Shown: piece after piece, positions 35,861-47,354 of the stretch
How positions within the stretch are numbered: the stretch's first letter is position 1
Layout: every line of letters begins with the position of its first letter
From: Mnemiopsis leidyi
Lineage: Eukaryota; Ctenophora; Tentaculata; Lobata; Bolinopsidae
Assembly (NCBI GenBank): GCA_000226015.1
Contig: JH153924.1
Coordinates: 7,942 to 57,915, forward strand
Reading direction: 5' to 3'
DNA length: 49,974 nucleotides
Program-made: the position numbers and the translations under genes
Notes under the pieces: generated by a model
Seen by the model: the letters and a program-made list of their open reading frames with translations, nothing else
Databases searched by the model: none
What the model was told of the DNA's origin: nothing

Positions 35861-37619
35861 GAATAAGGCCCATGCAATAAAATTGATTCAACATTTACTT
35901 TCCAGTGTGATTTATCAAATGTTCGACTCCATTCTTTGATAAGTCATCTAGCCGGCTTGAGATCTGAATCTGTAAATGAGTTTAGCGATAAAATAAGGTT
36001 TCCAGCTATTCGGAATTTACAATGGTCTTCTATAGGTCTGAAAAAAGCGAGAATTTTGACGTTATAATTGTAATTATCGATTTCGAAATAATTAGTGCAA
36101 AACTGGATTAATTAGAGAAGCTTATATGTGGCTTAATTTACGGAATCAGTAAATTCATTAGAGCAAATAATGGATTTTAGATCCCCTTGTACTCTAACAA
36201 CTGATCATGATTCGTGTCCTAGTGCCCCGGGCGGCGAGCAGCCGAGCTTGCTACCCCAATAACAGTATCATTACCGAATATTATTCGTAAATTGATTCAG
36301 TTTGATCCATTTCATGATTAATTATTCAAGCTATCTGATGTTCCCCATATATGTGTCGGTACTTGTTGTGGTTACCCATGAGCAACCTTTCAGTTTACCT
36401 ATTCAGTTTCACATCGTAATTGTTTCTTCATATATGTGTTTTATTGGGAATATGCCAACTCCCGACCGAACTTTACTTAATGTTTTAAATCCAAATAAAC
36501 ATATATGTTGGAGGCGTTTTGGCTTTGCCGGTCAAGGTTTCTGCCAGCAGCATCAACTGAATGGTTTCTAGCTTATTAGCGTACTGGGTCCACTGAACCC
36601 ATGTATTACAGTACTTGTTTGTCCGTCAAATTTGATGTGCCTGACAAATAAACAAATAGGACACTTTTATGTTATGCTTTTGTAGCTTGGTTCCTTGGCG
36701 TTCTAATAACCTGATGTCCAGATTAGACTTTTGTAGTTCGTTGCCTCCACGCTTTGCAAATATGTGTGTCTCTAGTTAGTATTTCCTCTGTGCTTTAAAA
36801 ACGTGACCCTCAAATTCGTAGAAATTTAAAATCTACTTCTTTAAACCGTTTGTTCCATTTAAGGTGGAAACTGATTTAGGTAAAAACGTTTTAGGTGAAA
36901 CTGATATCATATCAGGCGATAAATCTTTTGCAATTGTTGGAATTTCACGGAATCGCTATATAATAAAATATTAGTTAGACTAAAATGTTTGTTTATTGTT
37001 TAACATTTGACACAAGAAGCACTGGTATTGTCATGTCAGATGAATAGTGATATCATACAGTCTATTCTTGCGGCTATAATAGCCGCGCTATAGTTATTGA
37101 ATATTACTACTAGCATAACATCGACTGATGAATCTATTGCGTCTTTCAATTACAGAAGCATGGTTGTATGAAAGTGCTGTTACATTTATTATTTCTCTAT
37201 GCAAACGAAACATGGTTATGGAATATATAGTAGATAGCATCTTGGTTAAAATTTGAAAGATTTTTAGCAAAAAATTTACTCCAAGTTCACGGCTCGATTT
37301 CTGTCGCTATGGCAACGGCACTGGATGTTTCCCAGACAACCAAGTTGGCGGTAATCGATTTCATATCCGAAATATTTGAAATATGCTCTTCTGACTCTGT
37401 CTGATTTACTGATATCTATTGTGCCGTTTAGATAAGCATGTCGGTATCTATCAAAGACGCTCAATTCAATTGCATTAATTTAATTGCATTAATGTGCATT
37501 TTAGATTTATATACGACTAATAGAGTTGTCACGTACATCTTGTAGCTAGTGAAACGCGAGATTACCGTAATATTTCAATCATTTTATCAATGATCATATT
37601 CACACTCAAATTATTTGTA
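35861..37619. other. Gene-free AT-rich stretch
   Basis: No supported gene. A 17-bp palindrome GCGGCTATAATAGCCGC lies near 37069. GTCGCTATGGCAAC near 37302 is one base off an X-box consensus. The 62-codon minus-strand ORF ending at 37276 has no recognisable content. Confidence 0.5.
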
Positions 37620-37674
37620 TAATAGTAGTGTTGAAAGTATTAAAGCTGTTTTAATACTTTCAACACTACTATTA
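37620..37674. repeat. Perfect 25-bp inverted repeat, 5-base loop
   Basis: Left arm 37620-37644 (starts TAATAGTAGTGTTGAAAG) pairs without mismatch with 37650-37674 around the loop GCTGT. A similar single arm occurs at about 5840-5866. Perfect pairing argues for a young palindromic insertion or a cruciform-forming site rather than a typical animal pre-miRNA, which usually has mismatches. Confidence 0.92.
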
Positions 37675-38435
37675 ATACACATTTATATATACTTTTTCAG
37701 CTTTTTTCATTTTGCGATCATCCAACAACACAGATTGATAGTCAGAGCTTCCTTTGGAACTTTTTTGGGACGATTATTGAAGATTTTTGTCCTGATTTTT
37801 TTATTGTTATTGTATTTATCACCTGACTTTTCGACATATAGCTCGCTCTCCGCACGTATGCGATTGACCACTGAGATCTTTAATCAAGAACACTGGCACT
37901 TTATTTAAAAATTTGCGACTCATCCCGATTCCGAACAATAACGATTTAAAAATCATTCGTCTTATTTAAGTTACGTGACTATTTAAGTTACGTGACTATT
38001 ATGCCATACGCCCAAACAAATTGCTTTACACCGGATATCAACTTTTTTAAACATCTAAATCTAATCGATACCAACGAATCAGTGCACCTTGAAGGTTTCC
38101 AGATTCATTTCTGAACTATATAGAACTACTCGTACTTTGTATAATTCAATTTATGCTCTAATTTTTTGGCTGGATTATAACATTTTCAGCTTTATTGTTT
38201 TCATTGATTTTAATTATAATTCTAACCAAATATTTCACAAATTCTCAAATTAGTTACGAAAACACCACAGGTATTAGCCAAAGTATCTTAGTTTTAGTAT
38301 CAATATCACGTAAATTGATGTTTTATAATTTTTGTTTAATATTTGTTCATTAATTTCGGTATGATTCTATGTTAATGTAAACCGTTTGATTCCCAGTTAA
38401 GTTTAACCATCACCCCAAGCTGACAAAGACTCGCC

Positions 38436-38774
38436 ATGTCCCAGTACGATCAACTCTTGGATACTACCAAGTCCACCACCACCACCACCACCTCTACCAC
38501 CACTGGGACCACCACCACCTCTACCACCAGCACTACCACCTCTCCTCTTCAATCAGAAAGTAAACCTGCCAGAATCCCCATCGTAACACCAGGGTCCAGA
38601 CAGCTAAATGGGGGTGCGGGAAAGATGAGGTGGGCGGCTGCCACGGCTCGGATAAACCTGGATAGCGGGAGTAAACAGATGTCCCTGGCGGAGGTGGTCC
38701 AGGCGAAGGTGCAACTCAACAGGTGGGAGAAGATGAAGAGAGGCTTGAAGAGACGTTACAGTACTATCACTGAG
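38436..38774 (+). CDS. First coding exon, 113 codons, Thr-rich then basic helix
   Basis: ATG with G at -3, 113 codons, ending GAG|GTGAGT, a consensus donor, in phase 0. The genomic frame stops seven codons later. Residues 11-36 are almost all Thr/Ser, from a CCACCA-type tandem repeat. From residue 44 the sequence is complex and protein-like: RIPIVTPGSRQLNGG, then RWAAATARINLDSG, then SLAEVVQAKVQLNRWEKMKR. Residues 90-107 form a basic amphipathic stretch with Trp97, of the kind seen in calmodulin-binding helices. RRYS (106-109) fits a PKA-type site just before the splice point. The family is not recognised. The conserved-looking C-terminal half makes this one of the most convincing exons. Confidence 0.65.
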
Positions 38775-40576
38775 GTGAGTTCATGGTCTGGAGTGTGATA
38801 TTATGTGGATATTTTTTGTTTTTTAATCAGGTTTCACGTAGCTCGTTTACTTCTTTACGACTTGCTGATGAATTTCTCATATCCTTCACATCCAAAACTT
38901 AAAGTTTTCATGGATCTCATATGTACATGGCTACGAATTTTAACAAGAGTATTCATAGAGTGACGCTTGTGGCTTGTGCCTTATGCCTTGTAAACCGTAA
39001 ACTTTGACATGTAGATCAGTGAAACAGCACGTGCTAAGCTGCTGGTCGCGCGCAAATCACGCTGTAAGACACGTGACATATCTATCAAGGGAGAGACCAT
39101 GAGTAACGAATAACGATCTTGCTTATATATTACCACTCACCACAGTAACAATAGTTTCCTTTGTTTCCCCTGCCTCTCTATTTTGTTCTCTTCCCTGTCT
39201 GGGTGACTAACTAAATAAGGCGACGAATTTTAACTAAGATAATCTTTCAAGTCCAAATTTGTTACCTTAGCAAAAAACCCAGATCGACGTTTATAAGTTC
39301 ATGCGCTAGGAATAGTATAAAACAAGACGTCATAAATTTGATAATTTGATATGAATTCCAACAATTCTGTTGACCGAGCGATGCTCTGAATTACTCGAAC
39401 CTATACGTGGATTCTCAGACCAATACAGAGAATTCAGGTTTAAAATAAATAATGAGCCCTCAACAACCCATTTGTCTCCGTCAACGTAATTCATCTCCAT
39501 GACAATGGAGAGAGAAATGAACTTGCTCCTGCTATATCCTAACCAATTTTCATCCACCCCTTTGTGTTGGCCATGGCGTATCGGAAATAAGTAGCTCGTT
39601 TGCGTATTCATTAGCTCACCGGGCTCCCCATCCTAATTCCTGCTATAACTTTGTTAATCTATTATCAGTTGTCGGTACTACTATTTGTTGTAGGACAATG
39701 CACGCAGCTCGTCATTGCTAATGAATTTAATATTCAGATTTCAGGGCACGAGCTATAATAAATTAAGGTTGTCTCCTGCTATTTAAATGATATTCAACCC
39801 AGACGCTGTCCTATTTTCTGAACGTCAATATATAGGGATTATCATAGGTATAGCTCGTAGTTACTAGGTATTCAGAGAGATTTGGTCTTCAAATCTAAAG
39901 CAGAAATTTTCAGAAACATTTTAATTCAGGAATTTCTGAAGCCCAACCTTTAACGTGTAGTCTAGTTTATCTCTCATGTTGAATTCTCCAGGGTTGAAAA
40001 TACGGTAAAGCCTCATTTTATAATACTTACTTACTTTCGAATTATGTTTCAATGACTTCAAAGTTGTTGAGAAGCACGATTCTTTTTATTAGACCTCCGA
40101 ATTTAGGCTCATTAAATTCTGGCCTAACTTTTTAAGAGAAAGCAAAACATCGGATAAAGTTCACTTCTGGGTTCTCATTAATGTAGGAGGACGAACCCTT
40201 CTTCTTAGGTTTACGAAGATGTATATGTTAGTCCTTGAATTGGTTATGAACAATTTGTTGACCAATAAATTCTGTCTGGCCACTTAAATCGTTAAAAATT
40301 GTCTGACAAATGTCAGCTGATTGCAGCGGTAGATCAACATAGATCACAAAGACGGAAATTAGGCTTGTCATGTTTCTCAATCAAATCACGGCATTTTCCG
40401 ATTACCTCAATCGTTGCCTAAATTTGCTAATTAAGGTTTCTTCTAATGAGGATATCACCGCAATTACTCCACTCTTATTTTTCGTTTTTCTTGTTGTTTT
40501 TGGTTTGTTCTATTGCCGAATATTTAGGACTTAGGTTTCTTTTTCCAACTTTATTGTTATTAATCGAGAAGTCGTT
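38775..40576. other. Intron-like stretch
   Basis: Follows the donor at 38775. No supported gene; the 93-codon minus-strand frame at 39330-39611 has no recognisable domain. Confidence 0.5.
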
Positions 40577-40618
40577 ATGGATCAACGGGGAGCTGCAATT
40601 TTAAACTTGAAGCAAAGG
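40577..40618 (+). CDS. Possible very short first exon, 14 codons (weak)
   Basis: ATG in good context (G at -3, G at +4) reads MDQRGAAILNLKQR and ends AGG|GTAAGA, a strong donor, again in phase 0. It lies just past the 3' end of the minus-strand lipase gene. At 14 codons chance is a real alternative; it is listed only because strand, phase and donor agree with the other candidates. Confidence 0.2.
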
Positions 40619-40789
40619 GTAAGACCTAATATTCAGATGTTAGTGACTTTTGATTATTTGCAAAAAAAATAGTCAACATTACTTATGCATGTGATTATAA
40701 TTTTCCCCCATGTCACAAGATATTTAAAATTACACAAGTCACAACCTACCTAAATATCATAAATAATTAAATTCTAAACTATTCATAAA

Positions 40790-42256
40790 CTAAAAAGAAA
40801 CGGAAATTGACAGTATGACTCCAAGTATTGCCAGAGAATATACTACCAGATAAAAGCGATATCGATCTGTACTTCTACTAAACAGATGCTCTCCTAGTTG
40901 TCCGCTAGGTTGAACAAACCTATCTCCATCTTCCTTTTTGTCTCTCTCAGTTATCTCCTCAACCTTTCCTCTGTCCCTCTTTCTGCTCTTCCACTCTCCG
41001 TCTATCGATAATTCTCCTTCCTCCACACATTTCCTGACCATAGTTACAAACTCACAAAACACCTTATCGTTAAAGTGTTTACTAAATGGGTTTACGCCCT
41101 CCATAAACGCAATATGACCACCCCTGGCAGTGATTACAAACGCGACATTAGGATTTTGTTCGGTTAGATGTACCGGTATTGAATCAACTGGAGCAAACAT
41201 ATCATCAGCTGCGTTGAGAGCAAGTAGTGGAACCTTGACCCTCAAAACTTGTCTGTTTGTAGACAAAGCAGTCCAGTACTCCTCTAGAGATGTAAACCCG
41301 TTTTGGGGAGCCACAAGTTTCTCCTGGATCTCGCATACAGTTCTACACTTTAACACTTCATCTGTGTCTATACCGATTCTCTCAAACATATCTCTGTTTT
41401 GTCTGATAGTTCCCTTGTATTTGTGTGTTAGAAACATGTTAAACATCACGTTAGAAGGTCTACTGAGACTTTTAACACTTTCAAAAACGCACCATCCCGC
41501 ACTCTGCACCATAGCAGCGGTGACCCCAGCATCAACCCCATACGTAGCTAGATAATGAACGAGAGTAATACCACCCATACTAGTTCCCCCAGCAATTAAG
41601 GGAGCTAGAGGGTACCTCACCCTTATCCTGCACACAGCTGCCCTGAGATCGTCCTTATTGTGATACCCGTCATAAGTGATGGGTGTGTTGAAGGGGAGGC
41701 CAGGAGCTCCCCGGTTCAGAAAGATAACTGATCTGAGTCCGATGTTGTGGAGGTTGTTTACCCAGGTGATGATGTAGCCTTCTTTACTGTCCCCTGCTAT
41801 CCCAGGTATCAGCAAACATATCGGTAGAGTGTCCGGATATTCCTCACAGGAGTCAGTACCCGCACTGTCCGGATACTCTACTCCGGATTTCCCGGACTTT
41901 CTGACGGACCAGTCCAGCCCCACAATCCCCCCATCATCTAGACGAATATACTCTCTCCTGAACTTAACACGAGGTCGTGTCAGTGTCTCTAGGAGGATCC
42001 TCATGACGGTCATGCTCCTAGCTCCAGCACACCAGAAAGTAGGGAAGTACCGACCGTACAGAGACCGTACATGAGCCTCAAGTTGGCTCCTGAACCTCCC
42101 CTCTGTGATGTGTATCTGGGGCTGTTGTACTGTGTATCTGTAGTAGAGGATGAGGTAGGTTGTGATCAGGGCTAGAAGGGTTAATTGGAGGTAGCTGGTT
42201 GTCAGACAGTAGAAGATGGAGGAGAAGAGGGGGATTAACATATCGCATACTAGCAT
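40790..42256 (-). CDS. Alpha/beta-hydrolase, ABHD1/ABHD3-like lipase
   Basis: A complete single-exon protein of 488 residues. Residues 11-40 form a membrane anchor. PTFWCAGAR (72-80) and the DDGGIVGLDW strand (107-116) match the start of the ABHD1/ABHD3 fold. The oxyanion region is IPGIAGDSKEGYI (150-162), and the nucleophile elbow is GTSMG with Ser226. The acid is in NAADD (Asp351/352), and the catalytic His381 is in RGGHIAFMEG. All catalytic parts are present, so it should be an active serine hydrolase. Vertebrate ABHD3 cleaves medium-chain and oxidised phosphatidylcholines. Unusual points are a charged linker (about 420-447) and a second hydrophobic segment at the very C-terminus (467-488), which most relatives lack. 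Absence of introns suggests retroposition or intron loss. A second Met at codon 6 could also start it. It lies antisense between plus-strand exons at 38436 and 47999. Confidence 0.93.
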   Translation of the reverse strand: MLVCDMLIPLFSSIFYCLTTSYLQLTLLALITTYLILYYRYTVQQPQIHITEGRFRSQLEAHVRSLYGRYFPTFWCAGARSMTVMRILLETLTRPRVKFRREYIRLDDGGIVGLDWSVRKSGKSGVEYPDSAGTDSCEEYPDTLPICLLIPGIAGDSKEGYIITWVNNLHNIGLRSVIFLNRGAPGLPFNTPITYDGYHNKDDLRAAVCRIRVRYPLAPLIAGGTSMGGITLVHYLATYGVDAGVTAAMVQSAGWCVFESVKSLSRPSNVMFNMFLTHKYKGTIRQNRDMFERIGIDTDEVLKCRTVCEIQEKLVAPQNGFTSLEEYWTALSTNRQVLRVKVPLLALNAADDMFAPVDSIPVHLTEQNPNVAFVITARGGHIAFMEGVNPFSKHFNDKVFCEFVTMVRKCVEEGELSIDGEWKSRKRDRGKVEEITERDKKEDGDRFVQPSGQLGEHLFSRSTDRYRFYLVVYSLAILGVILSISVSF

Positions 42257-42265
42257 GGGTGGGGA

Positions 42266-42445
42266 GTGTTATCGCTGGATATTTAGTAATTTACAGTTAT
42301 AGTAGTTTACAGTTATAGTAATTTACAGTTATAGTAGTTTATAGTTATAGTTGTGAACAGTTATAGTAGGTTACAGTTATAGTAGTTTGTGTACTGCAAT
42401 GGGGGTGGGGGGCAGTGTTATTGCTGGATATTTAGTAGCGTTTAG
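42266..42445. repeat. 16-bp tandem repeat inside a 149-bp duplication
   Basis: AGTAGTTTACAGTTAT-type 16-bp units fill about 42285-42391. The block is bracketed by two copies of GTGTTATYGCTGGATATTTA (42266 and 42415), so a larger duplication also occurred. It lies directly upstream (5') of the minus-strand hydrolase start, within its leader or promoter. Confidence 0.85.
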
Positions 42446-44428
42446 TTATATTGTTTTACAGTGGGGGTGTTATTGCTGTACAGTGTATGTCGATTATGTG
42501 CGTTCAAAATGTCGGTATAAAAGTATACAGATTACTTCAAGTGATGAAGTGTAAAAGGCAACCAGTGAAGCACGTATTGGTGCAAGATATTGAAAAATAA
42601 TGTAACAGAGTAACAGCTATCGTCAGACCAAAGTGAAACGTACGAAAAAGTAAAACAAATGCAAATTCACCACAATTTCCGATTGACTATTTAATTTCAA
42701 AATTAAATAAATCTGACTATTAACTTAGTTTCTAAAAGTATGACAAAGTAAAATCGTCCAGTAGTATCACTACGACATTAAGACATTCATGATGTCTGTT
42801 TTGCATGATAAAACTTTTCTTCTGCATGGCTTTAGGCTGGCTTAGAATCAAGATCAATGCTTGTGTATTTAGGAAACTAAAGATTTGAACTTGAAATAAA
42901 CTTATATCTGACTGGTACTGTGAGTGTGACGAAATTCTAAATAAACGTGGCTTTCAGTTGCCCTTCAGCAATATAGGCAGTTCATACTATCGTTTACCTT
43001 CTATTCTGAAAGCTTTATAGCTATCAAAGTGTTAAAACAATGACAAAGTCTATCGAAGTGTTATTAGGGATTGTGTAACAAACAAAGACTGGTACATAAA
43101 CACATACCATAACATATTCTCAATATCAACTTAAGGTGTACTAGCTAGCTCATGGAAATGCTGGTTCATCATGTGGTTTAATCTGAGCAAACGAATACAA
43201 TTCGAACGGGATTTTTCTCTTATCTTTAATAAGCTAATTGACGGTTTAAGATAAGTATCATAGTAACTACCTGGTCACCAAGGTAACTAGTTATACTGTA
43301 ATTAGTCATCAAACATGACGGCGCGTCTAAGTCAGTAAGTCATTGAGTAAGAATGTATCGCAGGGCGATGGACACTTGGGACTGACAAGCGCGACTGCAG
43401 TTTTTCAAACGAACTATAGAAGTACAAAAAGGAAACTGTCGCGTTTTGCATTGCATGAATGTCGTGTTCTGTGATTCCAAGAATGAGACCCTAATAAGAT
43501 TATTCAAATTCTACATAAGGTTAGGTAGCTTTATAGGAAGATGTGTATATCATCTAATCATAGAATCATTAGTCACATTTATTCTACTCAATAGACAAAT
43601 TGTACCTTCATATTTCATGAGAGCGTTCTGTCGACTTTGTCAATGACAAATTTAGGACCATAGACTCATATAGTTGTTGTTATATCCCACCGATAGTTGT
43701 GTTTAGTCACAGTTATCCAACCAATAGGTTGTGACTTGTGGATAGTAACAGTTAATCAACAATTCATCAATAGTTGTAGTTAACTAGTTAGTCACAATCA
43801 TCCCACCGTTGGAATGATTAACCATGACAAGCAGACAGCAAGGATAAAGCTCGAAAGTATTTGGTTTATGTCATCGATCTTTATTAAATTTCGCCGATTT
43901 TTAATACGAAAATTACTTTGTTTTTCATAAAATCATCAAAATGACACATCTTTTGATTCATGAACAAATGCTCAAATGAACCCCGTTTCTTTACGCGTGA
44001 TTATAATAAATCTGCTCAATGCAATAGCAATTAGACAATTACCCGCTTTTACGCTAGACGGATTATAACTGTGTCATAAATATTCTGCAAGTACAATATC
44101 ATCATATAATCTTCGTCATTAAAGTTAATTAGCAGCAAGATTCAGGATTCTCAGTATGACTATGAGAGAGGGAAGACTCTCCCACTTTCCCAAGACATTA
44201 TAGCTCGTAACGTGATAAGGATTTATTAAGCTGACACTGTAGCTTATAGCACTTCTAGTAGTATAAACACTTAATGCTCTTGACTTATGAGTAATGAGTT
44301 TACTGAGGACTCAATCTAATAGACAGCATAGCCCTCGATCAACCATCTTCAGATCTTTTCAGCTTTTCTCCACGTAATTGCACATATTTCGCCATAACAG
44401 AACGTCTTCCCCATGGTTCTAATTTTCC
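42446..44428. other. Gene-free stretch upstream of the hydrolase
   Basis: No supported gene. It contains loosely repeated GTCACAGTTATCC/GTTAATCAAC-type motifs at about 43680-43800. Promoter elements for the minus-strand hydrolase should be here, but I see no clear TATA or CpG island. Confidence 0.45.
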
Positions 44429-44700
44429 TACGTCAATTTTTCTGTTTCCCGGCCGCTCTGTTAAAGTTGGTTTAATTTTCGCTACGTCACGCGCTTTCAT
44501 CAACAATCAACACCCTCTTAAAATGGCGGTAGACGTTAACTGTGTTGGATTTTCTTGAACGGAAAACTGCTTTCATCCCTTTTTATACCTACCTTCCCCC
44601 GATTTGCGCTATTTAAGAGTCCCGTTTGATCGTATCCGGCAGTTTTGCAGTCTGCCACGCTGATTCTGTGATCGAGTAATTACAAGATTACAGATTAGAC
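44429..44700 (+). promoter_or_regulatory. Promoter-like patch with CRE-like and YY1-like sites
   Basis: Two TACGTCA motifs (44429-44435 and 44483-44489) resemble CRE half-palindromes. AAAATGGCGGTA at 44520-44531 closely fits the YY1 site. A TATTTAAG box sits at about 44610 and an initiator-like CAGTTTTGC about 30 bases later. CpG density is above the surroundings. It would drive a plus-strand transcript with an untranslated first exon, possibly leading to the exon at 47999. Motif-based inference only. Confidence 0.35.
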
Positions 44701-46138
44701 CTGGCTAACATAGTCAGTCGACAGTTTACAATGTGAAGCTCCGGCTAGGATTTTCTATGGGAGGAGTGAATCGTCTGATTTCGCTCGTGTTAGACCTTTT
44801 ATTATGGAGCTCCGGAGCAGGTTTTAGCATTTTCATAACAATCACGTAAATTATATATAGATCCATAACAAACTATGTTATGTAGATTCATAACAATCTC
44901 CTGAATCTGCTATCTCAATAACATCCAATAAATCTTGTTTAGATCCAATTTTCCTTGATCGCACTTGTCTGAGTTATATGTAATAATCACCTGGATCCCC
45001 TATATCCATAATAATCACCTTGATCGCGTATCTCCTTAACACCTACCTCTATAGCACCTTTTTGATTTATACTTCAAGAAAGCCAAGCTAAACTGCACGT
45101 AAGAAAGCTGAGGCGTTCAATTTTCCACTTTCTTAATGATATAAGGAACTCATTAACCTAAGGAGGTGAATGACACCAGGCTGCATCAACCTCCACCTAC
45201 ATAGATTTAGGACTACTGTGCACCACTTACCTTCATTTCCTGGTCCTTTGGACATAATTCGAATTTACTCCTTCTATTATCCACATGATCGTACGATTTA
45301 AAGTTCAAACTTTAAAATCATAGGCTCCACTGATCTCCATAAAGTATTACAGGATCTACTCTATTATAGGCTATCATCTGTCATTGCTGTCTTTGTTAAG
45401 GCCGAAAATTCTCCTTAGTCGTTAGCCGAAACCGGTGTCCGTTGGAGAAACTTCGGGAATTAGATCGTTCTTCGTCACAAACAACTCAATTATTTTGAAA
45501 GTTTATCAACCTGGCCTTGTCCATAATTTCCCACTTTCCACATTACTTGGAGTGGTCTGACACGGAAATTCCCGGCACACTCCCCACTTATCGCGAGATT
45601 CAAGAGTTCAGTGAAAGTTCTACCGTCGTTGGTTCCCTGGTACGAATGCATTGTTTCTCTGCCACCAGCCGTAATTACCCTGACTTTTACGATAACTTTC
45701 GCGAAGATAATTGTTCACGATCTACCGTTAGCAGATTATCGAGCGGCGTGGCAGCTACGTATTACAGTTTAATGCAGTTGCAATTTATAACACTTTGCTG
45801 GTCGTCAATGATCTATCAAAAAACTTTCTAACTTAGAGTTGATATATTCTTCGTACTCCTGTCTTATATTGTTCATTTATTAACTCATTTCTTTAAAAAA
45901 ATTTATTCTGGGTACCATAGATTTTACGTTGACAGATTTGGTTATCGGCCCACAAGAGATGAACGATCACCAGGTTGGTTCAAATATTATTCTGATCTGA
46001 TACTTATGTGAATTTGATTGCAAAAATGTCTCAATTTTTACCCATCCTCCTAGAATATTATTGCAAAAATATATTTCTCTTAGACAAATCAACACTAATT
46101 CTACATTTTGTAACTTAACTATCACTATATATACAAAC

Positions 46139-46383
46139 CTAGACATTGGGAACTGGGTGTTATAACAACCGCCTGTGGTGGATTGTGATATTTGTATATC
46201 AATAACCGACCATATTTCCTCATTTAGTGGTTCCAGGCTGTACTTTAGCCGCTCGATTCTACCCTGTATCATTAGCGATGAAGTATGCTCATTGTAGCTG
46301 TGGTCTACAGAGTACCTGCGTTGTGGTACTGGAAGTTGTATTATATCACCTGTTATTTCATTCGAACACGTTTTTAAGTTCAT
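46139..46383 (-). CDS. Possible minus-strand exon, unknown (doubtful)
   Basis: An ATG frame of 138 codons in total. Its first 81 codons look protein-like (QLPVPQRRYSVDHSYNEH, then RIERLKYSLEPLNEEIW), while the rest is AT-driven. A possible donor, AG|GTTTGT, at the change gives a phase-2 end at 46139. No domain recognised. It could be a real exon of a minus-strand gene, or chance. Confidence 0.17.
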
Positions 46384-47159
46384 TCCTTTGTTAACCGGGT
46401 TGTAACACTGTCATAATTCATGAAATTTCCATCACATGGCACATTCTTTACCGATAGATTTTCAAGATGGAAGTTCATTCATACACTTTATATATAGTCT
46501 TGGCAGTAACATTTTCTTCCTCAATGTTTTCCCCTTACAAAAGTTTTATTTCCGTTTCTAGTAAAAGAAACATTCAAAAGGTTCTATTTTGTACCTACTT
46601 TTGACTGAAAAGCAAGCGAGCAAGTGGTAATTGACCCAGTGGAAGTGTACTGCTTCGAGCTACCCTGGTCTTAATAATCATATCACTTAATGATAATCGA
46701 ATCAGCAACATATCCCCAGTCATAGGAAACAAACAATTTACATTTTTGGCAATTTTCCATGATCCACATGTGTTAATCCTTTACAAGAACATTTTCTTGT
46801 TATATGTTTTCTTGTTATGTGTTTTCTTGTTATATATCTCTGCTTCTATCGAAACCAAAATTTGAAAGATAATTAATTTCGTACCCGCAATTTGAACCTG
46901 TCAGAATGATGTGGATCTTATCGTTCCCGCATACTATCCATACTTAAACTTAACACACCTCAAGTAATGTCAGCATAAGATGCAATAACTTAATGGTTTA
47001 ATGGCACTTACAGTTCCTTTAGCCGGTAAACTTTTGCACACACGCTCATGGCCGTACACTTCTGTTGCTAAGGAACTCAACTTTCTCCAACTAAATTTTA
47101 ACTTGTTGAAATTGAACACTCCCATGCTCGTTTAGAAGTCGCGACGTTGTTGTTTTAGT

Positions 47160-47354
47160 CTAAAAACCAGGTTTTAGATCTTCCCCGGATAAAGGATGAT
47201 GTTCTACAATAACAAGAAAAAGAAACCTAAATATCTGAGAAGAGTGGAAAACCCGGACAAAGAAGACATTTCCAATGAATCCGATCATGATAAGCATTGT
47301 GCTTATGATTGTGACGAGGTAATTTACAGACTCAATTTCCAGGGTTGGAAGCAT
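47160..47354 (-). CDS. Possible GPCR-like TM1 fragment (doubtful)
   Basis: From the first ATG the minus strand encodes 64 residues. After MLPTLEIESVNYL comes a hydrophobic helix containing IGFIGNVFFVRVF. The GN within a first transmembrane helix is the hallmark of class A GPCR TM1. What follows does not look like TM2, and I find no further GPCR segments nearby, so at best this is a first exon or a fragment. AT-rich DNA readily yields hydrophobic frames by chance. Confidence 0.15.
   Translation of the reverse strand: MLPTLEIESVNYLVTIISTMLIMIGFIGNVFFVRVFHSSQIFRFLFLVIVEHHPLSGEDLKPGF

Noticed and set aside
37620-37674. Pre-miRNA
   Set aside because: Perfect pairing, a 5-base loop and short arms are unlike animal miRNA precursors; a palindromic insertion fits better.
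41130-42074. Plus-strand ORFs opposite the hydrolase
   Set aside because: They are antisense shadows of the well-supported minus-strand gene.
43314-43333. ATG with seven codons before CA|GTAAGT
   Set aside because: Phase 2 and very short; it does not fit the other candidates, and coding content cannot be judged.
45517-45831. 104-codon plus-strand frame
   Set aside because: Begins at TTG, with only internal Mets, no domain and no clear acceptor or donor; some segments look protein-like but not enough to call.
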